Shown here: positions 32,000 through 41,905 of the stretch, one piece after another
How the letters are laid out: each line of letters begins with the position of its first letter
Numbering within the stretch: position 1 is the stretch's first letter
From: Erinaceus europaeus
Lineage: Eukaryota > Chordata > Mammalia > Eulipotyphla > Erinaceidae
NCBI RefSeq assembly: GCF_950295315.1
Contig: NC_080176.1
Location: forward strand, 29,784,109 to 29,848,108
Reading direction: 5' to 3'
DNA length: 64,000 nucleotides
Program-made: the position numbers and the translations under genes
The notes under the pieces: generated by a model
Database searches by the model: none
The model's input: the letters and a program-made list of their open reading frames with translations, nothing else
What the model was told of the DNA's origin: nothing

Positions 32000-32075
32000 G
32001 GGGCAGGGCATTGGCAGCAAGGTTAAGCGCACACAGCACTAAGCACAAGGACCCATGCTGCTTAGACTCCTCCCT
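32000..32075 (+). mobile_element. SINE-A head only
   Basis: GGCATTGGCAGCAAGGTTAA and CACTAAGCACAAGGACCC, then sequence unlike the SINE body: a 3'-truncated remnant. Confidence 0.6.
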
Positions 32076-32106
32076 AAGTCTCAAGATGTAAAATTTGAAC
32101 ACACAG

Positions 32107-32310
32107 GGGCTAGACGGTGGTGCACCTGATTGATCACACACATTGCAGTGTGCAAGGATCTGGGTTCAAGACCCTGATCCCCACCTGCAAGGGGGATCCT
32201 TCAGGAGTGGCGAAGCAGTGCTCTGGTTGTCGTTCTCTCTCACTGTCTCCTCCTTCCCTCTCAACTTCTGTCTCTATCCAAAAATGAAAATATTTTTTAA
32301 AAAGTAAAAT
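32107..32310 (+). mobile_element. SINE-B copy with target duplication
   Basis: GGTGGTGCACCTGATTGATC head, GGGTTCAAGACCCTGATCCC and CTTCAGGAGTGGCGAAGCAG. Flanks TTTGAACACACAGG (ending near 32105, and near 32315-32330) look like the target duplication. Confidence 0.88.
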
Positions 32311-32640
32311 AAACTTTGAACACACAGGGTGCCCAAAACATGGGTTTGCCTTTATCCCAGGGTAGGTGTGCTGGGGCTTTGCTGCCCACAAAGAAACAAA
32401 TAATGAGCCTTGATGGAGGCAGGACTGAACTAAGTTGACACATGAATGTCACCATTGCTCCATCCTGCTCTGGAAATTCAGCTCCACTCAGCCTTAAACC
32501 AGAATGCCTTCATAGAAAACAAAACCCATCCTATCCACAGTGGCTTTATCCACAGCATGGTTCTGAGGCAGGTGAACATGACACACAAGTCCAGCCTCAC
32601 TTTGAAGGAAGAAATAAGCAAGAGTTAGAACTGGTGTGCC
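32311..32640. other. Unique sequence
   Basis: About 330 bases without repeat landmarks. Short competing frames on both strands, nothing recognised. Confidence 0.4.
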
Positions 32641-32644
32641 TCTG

Positions 32645-32785
32645 TTTGAACACACATGCTTACAATGTTCAAGGACCCAGGTTCTCACCTGTGGGTATTG
32701 GGGGGAAGCTTCATGAGCAGTGAAGCAATGCTACAGGTGTCTCTCTCCTCTCCCTTCCCCCTTTCAATTTCTCTTTTTCTCTAGT
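32645..32785 (+). mobile_element. SINE-B copy
   Basis: CACACATGCTTACAATGTTC, AAGCTTCATGAGCAGTGAAG and CTACAGGTGTCTCTCTCC. Confidence 0.8.
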
Positions 32786-32786
32786 C

Positions 32787-33066
32787 AACTTTTTTTTTCG
32801 TTCAGGGTTATCGCTGGGGGTCAGTGCCTTCATGACAAATCCACTGCTCCTGGTGGCCATTTTTTCCATTTTTTTAAAGTGAATAAGACAGAACTTGATA
32901 GAGGAAGGGAGGGTACAGAGGAGGTAAGAAAGACACCTGTAGACCCGCTTCACTGCTTGTGAAGGGACTCCCTGCAGGTGGAGAGCCGGGGGCTTAAACT
33001 GGCTTTCTGCTGGTTCTAGCACTTCACACTATGTGTGCTTAATCTGGTGCACCACTGCCCAACCCC
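32787..33066 (-). mobile_element. SINE-A copy
   Basis: Poly-T, then TTCAGGGTTATCGCTGGGGG, CACTGCTCCTGGTGGCCATT, GTGAAGGGACTCCCTGCAGG and CACCACTGCCCAACCCCC. Confidence 0.9.
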
Positions 33067-34845
33067 CAACGGATAAAATGTTTTAAGAGAGCTATGCAAG
33101 AACCAGTTGCCAAGAAGACATATGGTCACACTGCCCACTTGTCCCATTGTCCAGGATTTCCCCTTAATGGTGCCCATCATAAGAGGGAGTCTATGAATAC
33201 TTTGGGAGTTTGGAATGAGACCTGGCAGCCTGCCTCATTCATGAAGCAGGAGAAGTGTCCTTGCTGAATGCCAACACTATATCAAAAAGGACAGGCCCTC
33301 TTCCTCAATTCCAGCACCTGTCACAGATTTGGGCACCAACCTCTGCATGAGGAGGGGGCTGGAGGAAGGGGACAGGGATCCTTTCTCTGTCAGTAGCCCA
33401 GATGACTGGCAAAGCCCACTGGAAAGCCGGGCACACCTCCTCTCCCATCTCTTTTCAAATAACATCCATCAACAGCCTTTTTTTTTTTTTTTCCCATCAG
33501 CTTCCCTGGCTCCCACCTTCACCCCTCACCTAGTTTCCCACTGGCCTGTGTTACCTTGTACAAACAATTTATCTCTTGCCCTGATGAACCTCTTGGGACT
33601 TCCACCCCAGTTATACACTGGAGGGTGCATAGCCCCTAACTGAATTTGACGGGTGACAATTTCTTTCTTGCAAATGTGAAGCGGAAGTGGGGGGAACCCT
33701 TGGCCCTGGAGCCTCATGGTTCAAGTGGGCGTTTCAGCCTCTGGAAGACTAACAGGAAAAGCTAGGCAGTGGGCAGAATGTTTCCGTTAGGCAGCATGGG
33801 GTTCACGGAGATAATGGGGGGTTGTGTTTTGCAGGAGACACAAGATGCAGAAACCTTCTGGGCTGCATGGACAACTACAGAAAACTATTCTTTGTGGGGG
33901 AAAAAAGCATGATGAGGCTGAGAAGTGGGCCTTGTGTGCCCTTCTGGAGTTCATTCAAATTCAATCTGAAAAATAATCGCTGTGTAACAAAAGAAAAAAA
34001 AATCCACAGAACATTTCACAGAGGCTGCTGGCTTGGGACCCAGGGCAAGTGGCCAATTTGAGTGACAGGTGCCTGGGTGGTGACTCAGCTCTGCCATTTA
34101 CTCCCCATTTGACTTGGGCAATTGGGCTTCACCCTTGAGCACTCATCTCCAGCCTTGGAGATGAGAACGGTAATGATTCAAATTCCTGTAGTGAAGCCCA
34201 GGAGCTGCAATCATTTCTGACTGAGAGAGGGGCAACAGCGTATTTGGTCCCTTTGCTCTGTAAGTTTCCAGAACTTTCTACCCGCTTCCCTTAGATGAGT
34301 CAGTCCCAGCTCCAGCCTGAGATGGGGAATCTCCAGGAAACTTCAAATAAAATATTGGTGTCCCCGAGGCCACCAGTATAGAATCTTGATGTGATTTTTA
34401 CCAAAATGGGAAGTGAACACAACTGTTTCTCCTTCTGATAACATGCATGGTGAGTTAGGTTTCTCCATTTGCAGACATCTTTGTTCAGACCAGGCAAAAG
34501 CCACTTCTGTGCCATGTGACCAAGCCTGGTCATCAGAGCAGCTCAAACACTTCCAGGGCCACCGTGATAGGCTCAAAATAGCACATGACCCAGGCTGCCA
34601 AAGCCAATGAGATTCACTGTAACTTAAGAGCCCTTAGAGATGGAGCTTTCTCTTCCTTCTCATTCTCTGGAGCTCCCAAGGATGAGGTGAGGGAACCCCT
34701 ACAGATCAGCAGCTGAAACTGATAGAGGAATGCAATTCCTAGACTTAGACCATGTCTTCAGTCCTGTATCCTTTTGTTTACCCCCATAGAAACTGAAGCT
34801 CCCAAATCAGAAAAATATTTTTATGGCCTCCCATAAATGCATAAG
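33067..34845. other. Long repeat-poor unique interval
   Basis: About 1.8 kb with no SINE, L1 or R landmark, unusual here. Several open frames of 60-105 codons occur on both strands, but none is recognised and none has convincing exon borders. It may hold regulatory DNA or an unrecognised exon. Confidence 0.45.
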
Positions 34846-34846
34846 A

Positions 34847-35157
34847 TGGGGCTGGGCAGTTGTTCAGTTGTTCATTCAGTAGAGTGCAGACATTACCACA
34901 CACAAGGGCTTGGGTACAAGCCCATATTCTCTACCTGCAAGAGGTAAAAGCTTCATAAGTAGTAGAGCAGTGCTGTGTCTCTTTTTGTCTCTCCCTATCT
35001 CACCCTTCCCTCTTAACTTCTGTCCCTATCCAAAACAATGAAAGAAAATTATAAAATAGCCACCAGGAAGAGAATGGACTCACTGTACAGGCACTGAGCC
35101 CCAGTGGTGGCGATAAAATATAAAATAACCTTGGTGGTATTAAAAAATAAAAAAAGT
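34847..35157 (+). mobile_element. SINE-B long form with 3' unit
   Basis: GGGCTTGGGTACAAGCCCAT, AAGCTTCATAAGTAGTAGAG, and the 3' unit CACTGTACAGGCACTGAGCC. Diverged. Confidence 0.8.
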
Positions 35158-35159
35158 AT

Positions 35160-36265
35160 ATCAAGTAATCTGGTCCATGGAGTCACAACAGTGATTACTA
35201 ATCCACAGTGAACAATTCTTTGTTAAGTAAAAGCTCTTGGAGCCAGATGAGGGCACAGTGGTGATGTTCATTCACTCACAACACTTGTTCAGTACCAGTC
35301 AGGTACATAATACTGTGACTTTGGGTTACTCCTTCTGAGCTATTTAACCCCAAGTCCCAGAGCATATTACAGGTCGCTCAGATGGAGGCTCTGATGTCAC
35401 TGGGGTCACAAAAGTACAAGAAATAGCTTTTCTCCAGCCTGACATACATATTGATCGGGCAACTGTTGAAATTGTTTCATTGCTAATCTCACATCTGCTG
35501 AGAAATGCCCTCTGTCCAATCTTTCTTTCAAAGCAGCTGCATGGGAACTTGAACTGTAATTTCCCTAACACATCCGTCAACATTCACGCCCTGCTCTGCA
35601 CCACCTCCAGAAAGGCAAGAGCCACTTAAGACCACAGCTGGTTTGCGGCACTCACACTGTAATTCGCCAATTATGGAGGCTTAAAAAAATCATTCCAGGG
35701 TGAACCAGGAATTATGGAAGGCACCGATATAACAGTGATTATACCTGGCCCTTATGGGTGGTGCTCACCTCCGCCATGGGGATCAGACTGCAAATACTAA
35801 TTAGTTGCCTTCCTTTGGGGATGCCCCGTGTGGAGAGTGGCAGTCATGGAAACTAGGAGAGGAGTGCAGAGCTGCTCAATCCATCCAACAGGCAGGCCAG
35901 TGGCTCAGAGCCCAGATTTATTCCACAGGTATGCCAAAGAACTCAGTGAGGCCACAGAGGTGATTCTGACAAAGGTCACCAGGACTGAGGGGGATATTAG
36001 AGTTATAATGGCCTGAGGGTTTCCAAAATTCAGAAAGAGAAGGGGAAAATTGGAGCAGTCTCCGTGGATGTCTTGGGACAGAATCAACATCTATGCCAGC
36101 CTCTGTGAGCCACTATGATGCATTTGGCCTCTCCTTCAGGCAAATGTGTTCTCTGCTACCAACCCTCCAAGTGACCACAGTTTCCATCATGTGTTTATAT
36201 GTTAGAAATTTCGACAGACTGCTGATCTCATCTCTAAAACTGGGTCAGGGTGAGAGCCACTCTTG
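35160..36265. other. Unique sequence, conserved non-coding candidate
   Basis: Repeat-free. 35340-35830 has clustered AATTA/TAAT sites (GCCAATTATGG, CAGGAATTATGG, ACTAATTAGTTGCC) and retained CpGs (GGTCGCTCAG, TGATCGGGC, ATCCGTC, TTCGCC, CACCGATA). Frames here match nothing I know. Confidence 0.4.
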
Positions 36266-36267
36266 TT

Positions 36268-36436
36268 TTTTATTAAAGTTTTATTGGCACATGGCCATTG
36301 TCATTCCTAAGCTCTGCATCTGCTTGGGGCTTCCATGGATTCCTAGTTGCTACAGAGACCTTATAACTTGTAAAGCATAAAATATTTACGATCTGGTGTA
36401 TTTGAAAAGAAAGTTTTCTAACCTCTACTCTAGGGC
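36268..36436 (+). mobile_element. Ancient hAT-type DNA transposon relic (MITE)
   Basis: GTTTTATTGGCACATGGCCA, TGCTACAGAGACCTTATAAC, AAAGCATAAAATATTTACGA and CTAACCTCTACTCTAGGGCA follow the order of a mammal-wide non-autonomous hAT family whose 3' end reads AAAATATTTACTATCTGGCC. The 5' terminus is lost. Confidence 0.65.
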
Positions 36437-36840
36437 AGTGCTTTTAATACTTTTTCTCCAAATGACTTCAAACCCCAAAAGGCTTACTTTGACCTTTTTT
36501 CCCCCTGTGCAAGAACAGTTCGTAGCCCCCTAGCTTGTGTGTGATTTAAGCATCGCAATGTAATCATGTTTGTCTTAGCATCCAAATCACAGTTCTTTTG
36601 TTTTTCCTGAGCCTAAGAGGAAAAAAATCCAAGAAAATAGACAGACTGTTTTGCGCTTTCCAAATGAGAAAGATGGACACTTGGAGTTAAATTCCAAATC
36701 TTTCAAGGTAGTAGTTGAGGATTCAAGGTCCAGGTAGCTACCTGAAGATGGGAGGGAGTCAGGACCCATTTGGGTAAAGAGAAACCAATCTAAGTAACAC
36801 ACAAAGAAGAATTCCTAGAAATGGAATTGGAAGGCCTGGG
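36437..36840. other. Unique sequence
   Basis: No repeat landmark. AGCATCGCAATGTAATCATG near 36550 is a CEBP/homeodomain-like combination. No exon supported. Confidence 0.35.
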
Positions 36841-36844
36841 CATG

Positions 36845-37027
36845 AGTAACATGTTACATGTTACTCATGTTATAATGTGTAAGGTCCCGGATTCAAGTCC
36901 CCACTCCCCACTTGCAGGGGGAAATGTTTTGCAAGTGGTGAAGCAGAGCTGCAGTTGCCTCTCTCTCTTTCCCTATCTATTTCCCCCATTCCCTCTCTAT
37001 CTCTATCCAATAAATAAATAATTTCCT
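36845..37027 (+). mobile_element. SINE-B copy
   Basis: CCGGATTCAAGTCCCCACTC, TTTTGCAAGTGGTGAAGCAG and CTATCCAATAAATAAATAA. The head is preceded by the internal repeat ACATGTTACATGTTACT. Confidence 0.85.
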
Positions 37028-37050
37028 CTTAAAAAATGAAATTGGTTACA

Positions 37051-38099
37051 GGGAGTTGGGTAGTAGCTCAGCAAGTTAGGCACACATGGCGCAAAGTGCA
37101 AGGACCAGCATAAGGATGCTGGTTCGAGCCCCCCGGCTCCTCACTTGCAGGGGCTCATTTCACAGGTGGTGAATCAGGTCTGCAGGTGTCTATTTTTCTC
37201 TTCCCCTCTCTGTCTTCCCCTCCTGTCTCCACTTCTTTCTGTCTTATCTAACAACAATGACATCAGTAACAACAACAATAACTACAACAACAATAAAAAA
37301 GCAACAGGGGCAACAAAAGGGAAAAATAAATTTTAAAAAAACATTCAACTGCTGGGGCTCATGTGGAGTAGCTGCAATGGGGGGGGGTAAGCCTCCGACC
37401 CTCCCTCACCAGCTATAGTGGCTGACGGTATTCAGAAAGAGCCATCGGGGAACATTCCGGTATGAATATTCATTTATTGGGAGAAGAGTACAGGTCTTTA
37501 TACTGAGTTAAACAAAGAACATTTTTCACATATGTCAGAAATTACAGGTTTCTTAAAGGTCAGCTTGCCACTATGGTAGGGGGCTGGTATGACAAGAATT
37601 GATGAGATACATAAAGGTCAAGACAATTAGTTTCCATGATGCAGGCAAGTTAATTATCCAAAGGTATTTGCGAGAAGCATAGGGGTTAAACCAGTAAGGA
37701 GAAGTAGAGAAGAAGAAAAACAAATCTTGATGTAAATCACAGATATCAAAGGAAACAAGGAAATAGAATATGGGGTCTCACTGCCGGGGTGTATGATAGA
37801 GTGTGTTCTCTTTTATGATCAAAAGGTGAAGTGGATGTGTGAACTTTGAATGAACCCTAAAGCAGGTGGCCATTTGGCCTGCTAGCAGGGGGAACTAAGT
37901 GTGAGAGGCTTGTAGGCTTTCTGTGAGCTTGAGAGACTAACAAGGAGAAACTGAGTCTGGGAGACTTTTCCCTCTTGGCTCATTTCTATAAGGAGAGAGG
38001 CTAACAAGTGGGGTGTCTTTCCAGACCTCCATCCAAGGATTAGAGAGCTCCCCTAAGCTCTATCAAGCTTTCACATAGTCCCACATTCAACTGTTTTTA
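37051..38099 (+). mobile_element. SINE-A with 20-base target duplications, host of a solo LTR
   Basis: SINE-A head GTAGTAGCTCAGCAAGTTAG, B box GGTTCGAGCC, core TTTCACAGGTGGTGAATCAG and CAACAACAATAACTACAACA. Perfect 20-base duplications AAAAAATGAAATTGGTTACA lie at 37031-37050 and 38100-38119. The solo LTR at 37350-38085 sits in its A-rich tail, so the SINE came first. Confidence 0.93.
37350..38085 (-). mobile_element. Solo LTR of an endogenous retrovirus
   Basis: 736 bases with 5' TG and 3' CA, flanked by the exact 6-base duplication TTCAAC (37344-37349 and 38086-38091). Six bases is typical of class II (beta-like) elements. Minus orientation is given by TATAAAG (plus strand 37496-37502) followed by AATAAA (plus strand 37473-37478). 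No internal proviral sequence is present, which fits loss by LTR-LTR recombination. Non-coding, but it could act as promoter or polyadenylation site. Confidence 0.85.
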
Positions 38100-38119
38100 A
38101 AAAAATGAAATTGGTTACA

Positions 38120-38404
38120 AAGGGGATGGACAAGTTAAGACAATAAAATGGAGGTAGTGAGATAGCTGATTGGCATTATAGGAAGTAGCTCTCCTCTTCC
38201 ATCACCACCTCCCAGAGGTGATGCAGGGGAGGTTCTAGAAGCCAGGAATTGGGTCCATGCATGGACAGTGGAACAGCAGAGCACTTTTGGTAGGAAGGGG
38301 AAATACTGGAGAGTCAGGAGAACTGATAGCTCAGCAAGCTTCTCCTGTGCTCTGAGGTCCAGACTCCCAGTGGCGCCCTCTACTGGCTGAGTCCAACTAC
38401 AAGC
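38120..38404. other. Unique sequence
   Basis: Short unique stretch holding the CTCF-like site at 38373-38386. No exon supported. Confidence 0.4.
38373..38386 (-). promoter_or_regulatory. Candidate CTCF site
   Basis: The minus strand reads CCAGTAGAGGGCGC, which fits every position of the published CTCF core CCASYAGRKGGCRS. It is in unique DNA, not in a recognisable SINE. Occupancy cannot be judged from sequence. Confidence 0.5.
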
Positions 38405-38530
38405 CAGGAAACAAGCTGAAGGGATTACATAATGGTTGTGCAAAGAGTCTCTGGTTCCTGAGGCTTTGAGGTCCTAGGCTCAGTCCCCAGTACCATCTTA
38501 AGCCAGAGCTGAGTAATGCTCTAGTAAAAA
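38405..38530 (+). mobile_element. SINE-C copy
   Basis: GGTTGTGCAAAGAGTCTCTG, TAGGCTCAGTCCCCAGTACC and TTAAGCCAGAGCTGAGTAAT. Confidence 0.82.
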
Positions 38531-38542
38531 GAAGGGGGGGAG

Positions 38543-38623
38543 GGGCGGGGTGATGGATGGTAATGTACCTGGTTGAGCACACATGTTACTATGCACAAGG
38601 AGCTGGGTTCAAATCCCTGCGAG
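38543..38623 (+). mobile_element. SINE-B head
   Basis: AATGTACCTGGTTGAGCACA, TGTTACTATGCACAAGGAGC and GGGTTCAAATCCCTGCGAG. 3'-truncated. Confidence 0.8.
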
Positions 38624-38960
38624 CTATAGCTTAGTTCTACCATCCAGAGTGAACAAGGAAGGGACCTGAATGCAGAGAAGCAATGGCTGTCTCAGAGGGT
38701 TACAGGGAAGTAAAAGTGCATTCAGATGGCCTGAAGGAGGTGAAGAGACTGTTGGGGCCTTGGTGACTTTAGTCCAGGCTGTGGTCTGGCTGGTGGTTGC
38801 ATGACTCAGCACTCCCCTCTGCTCACCATTTAATGACTCATCAAAACATCTCAGTCTGACAAAATTCTTCTAAAAATGCTGACACACAAAAAAACAGGGA
38901 AGCTAGCTACCTGATTAAATGTTTGAGAGGTCTTTCTTCTTTCCTTCCTTCCTTCCTCCT
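38624..38960. other. Unique sequence
   Basis: No repeat apart from a TTCC run near 38945. No exon supported. Confidence 0.4.
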
Positions 38961-38967
38961 TTCTTTT

Positions 38968-39172
38968 TAAATATCTTTATTTATTTATTATTGGATAGAG
39001 ACACAGAGAGAAACTGAGAGAAGAGGGAGAGATAGAGACACAATTGTAACACTGCTTCACCACTTAACAAGCAGGTAGAGAGACCACTTTACCCTGCAGG
39101 TGACCAGGGGCTTGTGTCCTTGTACACTGTAATGTGTGTACTTAAACAGTTGCCCTAATGCCTGGCCCCCAG
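38968..39172 (-). mobile_element. SINE-B copy
   Basis: AAATATCTTTATTTATTTAT, ATTGGATAGAGACACAGAGA, CACTGCTTCACCACTTAACA and 5' end complement AATGCCTGGCCCCC. Confidence 0.9.
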
Positions 39173-39206
39173 TACTACCTTGCCTTGTATGGAAATTGCA
39201 GAGAGG

Positions 39207-39560
39207 GAGTCAGGCAGTAGTGCAGTGGGTTAAGTGCACATAGTGCAAAGTGCAAAGACTGGTGCAAGGACCGCGGTTAGAGACCCTGGCTCCCCACCTG
39301 CAAGTGGGTCCCTTCACAAGCGGTGAAGCAGGTCTGCATGTGTCTCTCTCTCTCTTCCCCTCTGTCTTCCCCTCTCCTCTCCCCATTTTTCTCTGTCCTA
39401 TCCAACAACGACATCAGTAGCAACAACAGTAATAACTACAACAATGATAAAACAACCAGGGCAACAATAGGGGAAAAAATAGCCTCCAGGAGCAGTGGAT
39501 TCCTGGTGCAGGCATTGAGCCCCAGCAATAACCCTAGAGGCAAAAAATAATAATAATAAA
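39207..39560 (+). mobile_element. SINE-A copy
   Basis: GGCAGTAGTGCAGTGGGTTA, core CCTTCACAAGCGGTGAAGCA, CCAACAACGACATCAGTAGC and 3' unit AGGAGCAGTGGATTCCTGGT, ending in (AAT)n. Confidence 0.95.
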
Positions 39561-39719
39561 AGAAGAGAAAAGAAATTGTAGAAAAACCTGGACCATGAGC
39601 AGAGCAGAACCTATGGAGCAGGGAGACAGAACCAGGATAGAGCTAAAGTGACTACAGATTCCCACAGGCTGAATGAGACCCTCCCCCCCCTTTTTTTCCT
39701 CCAGTATTATCACTGGGCC

Positions 39720-40888
39720 GGGTGCATCTGGGTGACAAGTCTAGCAGATGGAGACTTGTCTCAAGTGGCCTACCCCAGGGCTCTGTTCTGGCTCCTATGC
39801 TATTTAATATTTACATCAATGACCTCCCAGAAACTTCTTCAAGGAAGTTCATCTACGCCGATGACATCTGCTGTGCAACTCAGGCATCCAAGTTTGACAT
39901 CCTCGAGGAAACACTCACGAAAGACATGTCTCTGATATCTGATTACTGTAAAAAATGGCGACTAATCCCTAGCACTGCAAAAGCGGTATCATCTGTTTTC
40001 CATCTACACCATGCCTCGGCCTCGCGTGAGCTTAATGTGCAGCTTGATGATATGAGAATCCGGCATGAAGCCCAGCCAGTCTATCTTGGCGTTATTCTCG
40101 ATCACACCCTGTCATTTCACAAACATCTCATAAAAACTGCAGCAAAGGTGGGCGCGAGGAATCACATCATTGCAAGACTGGCCAGCTCCTCATGGGGCGC
40201 GAGTGCTTCCACACTACGATCATCATCTCTGGCATTATGCTATTCCACTGCAGAATACTGTGCCCCAGTATGGTTCCGTAGCCCCCATGTCCACTTGGTC
40301 GATTCCAAATTATATTCCTCCATGAGGATAATTTCTGGAACCATCCGTTCCACCCCGGTTCCATGGCTGCCAGTCCTTAGCAACATCGCCCCGCCAGATA
40401 TTCGTCAGGATGCGGCATCATCTAAGTTCATTTCCCACGTCTACGCTCGACCGGACCTGCCAATATATGCGGATATCTTCGCCCACCCTGTCCAACGCTT
40501 GACGTCTCATCACCCAATCTGGTCCCCTACGCCTACACTGAACTTCTCTGTTCCAGTCTCTTGGAAACAGAGTTGGCAGTCAGCTGAGGTAAAGAACAAA
40601 CAGCTCATCACAGACCCCTGCAAGCGTCAACCCGGCTTTGACCTAGCACGTTATGATTGGGCTCTCCTCAATTGCTATCGAACAGGCCATGGCCGGTGCG
40701 CAGCTATGTTCCATCGCTGGGGAGCCAGAGACGACCCGAACTGCCCCTGCGGCTACAGACAGACTATGACCCACATAGTCAACGACTGCCACCTCTCCAG
40801 ATTCAAAGGAGGTCTCGAAACTTTACATCAGGCTCAACCTGATGCTGTTGACTGGCTACAGAAGAAGGGCAAGCGCTAGAAGAAGAAG
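39720..40888 (+). mobile_element. Vingi-type non-LTR retrotransposon, 5'-truncated
   Basis: 1169 bases inserted in a SINE-A, flanked by perfect 11-base duplications ATCACTGGGCC at 39709-39719 and 40889-40899. It keeps the 3' third of the element: reverse transcriptase from motif B onward plus the C-terminal region. After the TAG at 40877-40879 only nine bases (AAGAAGAAG) remain, so the 3'-UTR is nearly absent and the tail is GAA-like, not poly(A). Vingi, a sister clade of Ingi lacking RNase H, was described in mammals from hedgehogs, with horizontal transfer proposed. Assignment is from memory of the clade. Confidence 0.85.
39722..40879 (+). pseudogene. Vingi reverse transcriptase fragment, open for 385 codons
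   Basis: The frame enters from the truncated 5' edge and has no true start (the first codon counted is GTG). Residues 16-35 are reverse transcriptase motif B (GLPQGSVLAPMLFNIYINDL) and 45-48 the catalytic YADD. LGVILDHTLSFHKH fits the following thumb-side region. Residues 341-356 hold CxC-x7-H-x4-C, a putative zinc-binding C-terminus. Missing are the APE endonuclease and the upstream reverse transcriptase with the first catalytic aspartate, so it cannot be active. No frameshift or stop interrupts the 385 codons, pointing to recent insertion. It differs clearly from the L1 of this window (FADD; C-x3-C-x7-H-x4-C). Confidence 0.87.
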
Positions 40889-41409
40889 ATCACTGGGCCT
40901 TGGTGCCAGGACTATGAATCCACTATTCCTGGTGGTCATATTTTCCCCATTTTATTGCATAGGACAGACAGAAATTGAGATGGGAGGAAAAGATAGAGAG
41001 GTAGAGAGAGAGACACTTGAAAGCCTGCTTCACTGCTTATGAAGTGACCCCCCCTGCAGGTAAGGGGCCAGGGGACTGAATCCAGATTCTTGTACTTTGT
41101 ACTATGTGTGCTTATCTAGGTACAACACCCCCTTGGTTACCCCCTTTCCCTTCCCCCCTCCCCCGAGTGAGCTTCTCCTCAACAAGGAGATGGGTGGCAC
41201 CAAAGTCAGATCCACCTCCTCTTGAGTCTAGGGCACTCTCTGTGGACCATTGCCTGCTGGGTCTCTGCCAAAGATCTGCTTCATGGTCAGCCAACCCATT
41301 ACATTTCTGTGGCTGACTAATGGACAATTCTATTCACAGAGGCTAATACAATCAAACACATCTTAACCTGGCCTGGAAAACAGATTACCCATTTACAAAG
41401 ACGTACACA

Positions 41410-41635
41410 TGAACTGGGCAGTGGTACATGTGGTAAAGCACATACATCACCACATAAAAAGACCTGGGTTCAAAACCTCGATCTGCATCTGCAGAGGGGA
41501 AGCTTTATAAGTGGGGAAGCAGAGCTGCAGGTCTTTCTAGCATCCATCTGTCTGTCTGTCTTTTTATCTTTATATCTATCCCTCCCCCCTCTTCATTTCT
41601 CTCCATTCTATTAAATGAAAAAAGAAGAAAAGGAA
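41410..41635 (+). mobile_element. SINE-B copy
   Basis: GGGCAGTGGTACATGTGGTA, GGGTTCAAAACCTCGATCTG and CTTTATAAGTGGGGAAGCAG, with a GTCTGTCTGTC body. Confidence 0.85.
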
Positions 41636-41639
41636 AAAT

Positions 41640-41905
41640 GGCGCCTGGTGGGGTGGCACACCGGGTTAAGTGCACATATTACCATGCACAAGGACCTGGG
41701 TTCAAGCCCCTGAGTCTTCATCTTGGGGGGGGGGGCTTTGTGAGTGGTGAAACAGTGCTGCAGGTGTCTCTTTTCATATCTGTTTTTCTTCTCAATTTCT
41801 GTCTCTATACAGTAAAATCAATTTTTAATGAAAGGAAACAATGACTTCTAAGAGCATAGTACAGGCTCTAAGGTCCAGTGATAATCCTGGCAGCAAAGTG
41901 GGAGG
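41640..41905 (+). mobile_element. SINE-B long form
   Basis: GTGGCACACCGGGTTAAGTG, GGGTTCAAGCCCCTGAGTC, a G-run replacing the core, and a diverged 3' unit. It lies head-to-tail after the previous copy. Confidence 0.85.

Larger units (their letters stand above)
39691..41133 (-). mobile_element. SINE-A copy split by Vingi
   Basis: Reverse SINE-A beginning TTTTTTTCCTCCAGTATTAT and resuming after the Vingi insert with CACTGGGCCTTGGTGCCAGG, CTGCTTCACTGCTTATGAAG and CTTATCTAGGTACAACACCC. Confidence 0.9.

Noticed and set aside
39720..40888. Assignment of the 385-codon frame to L1 or BovB/RTE
   Set aside because: YADD instead of the L1 FADD, a different cysteine pattern (CxC-x7-H-x4-C), no poly(A), and motif-B context unlike RTE; it fits Vingi/Ingi better.
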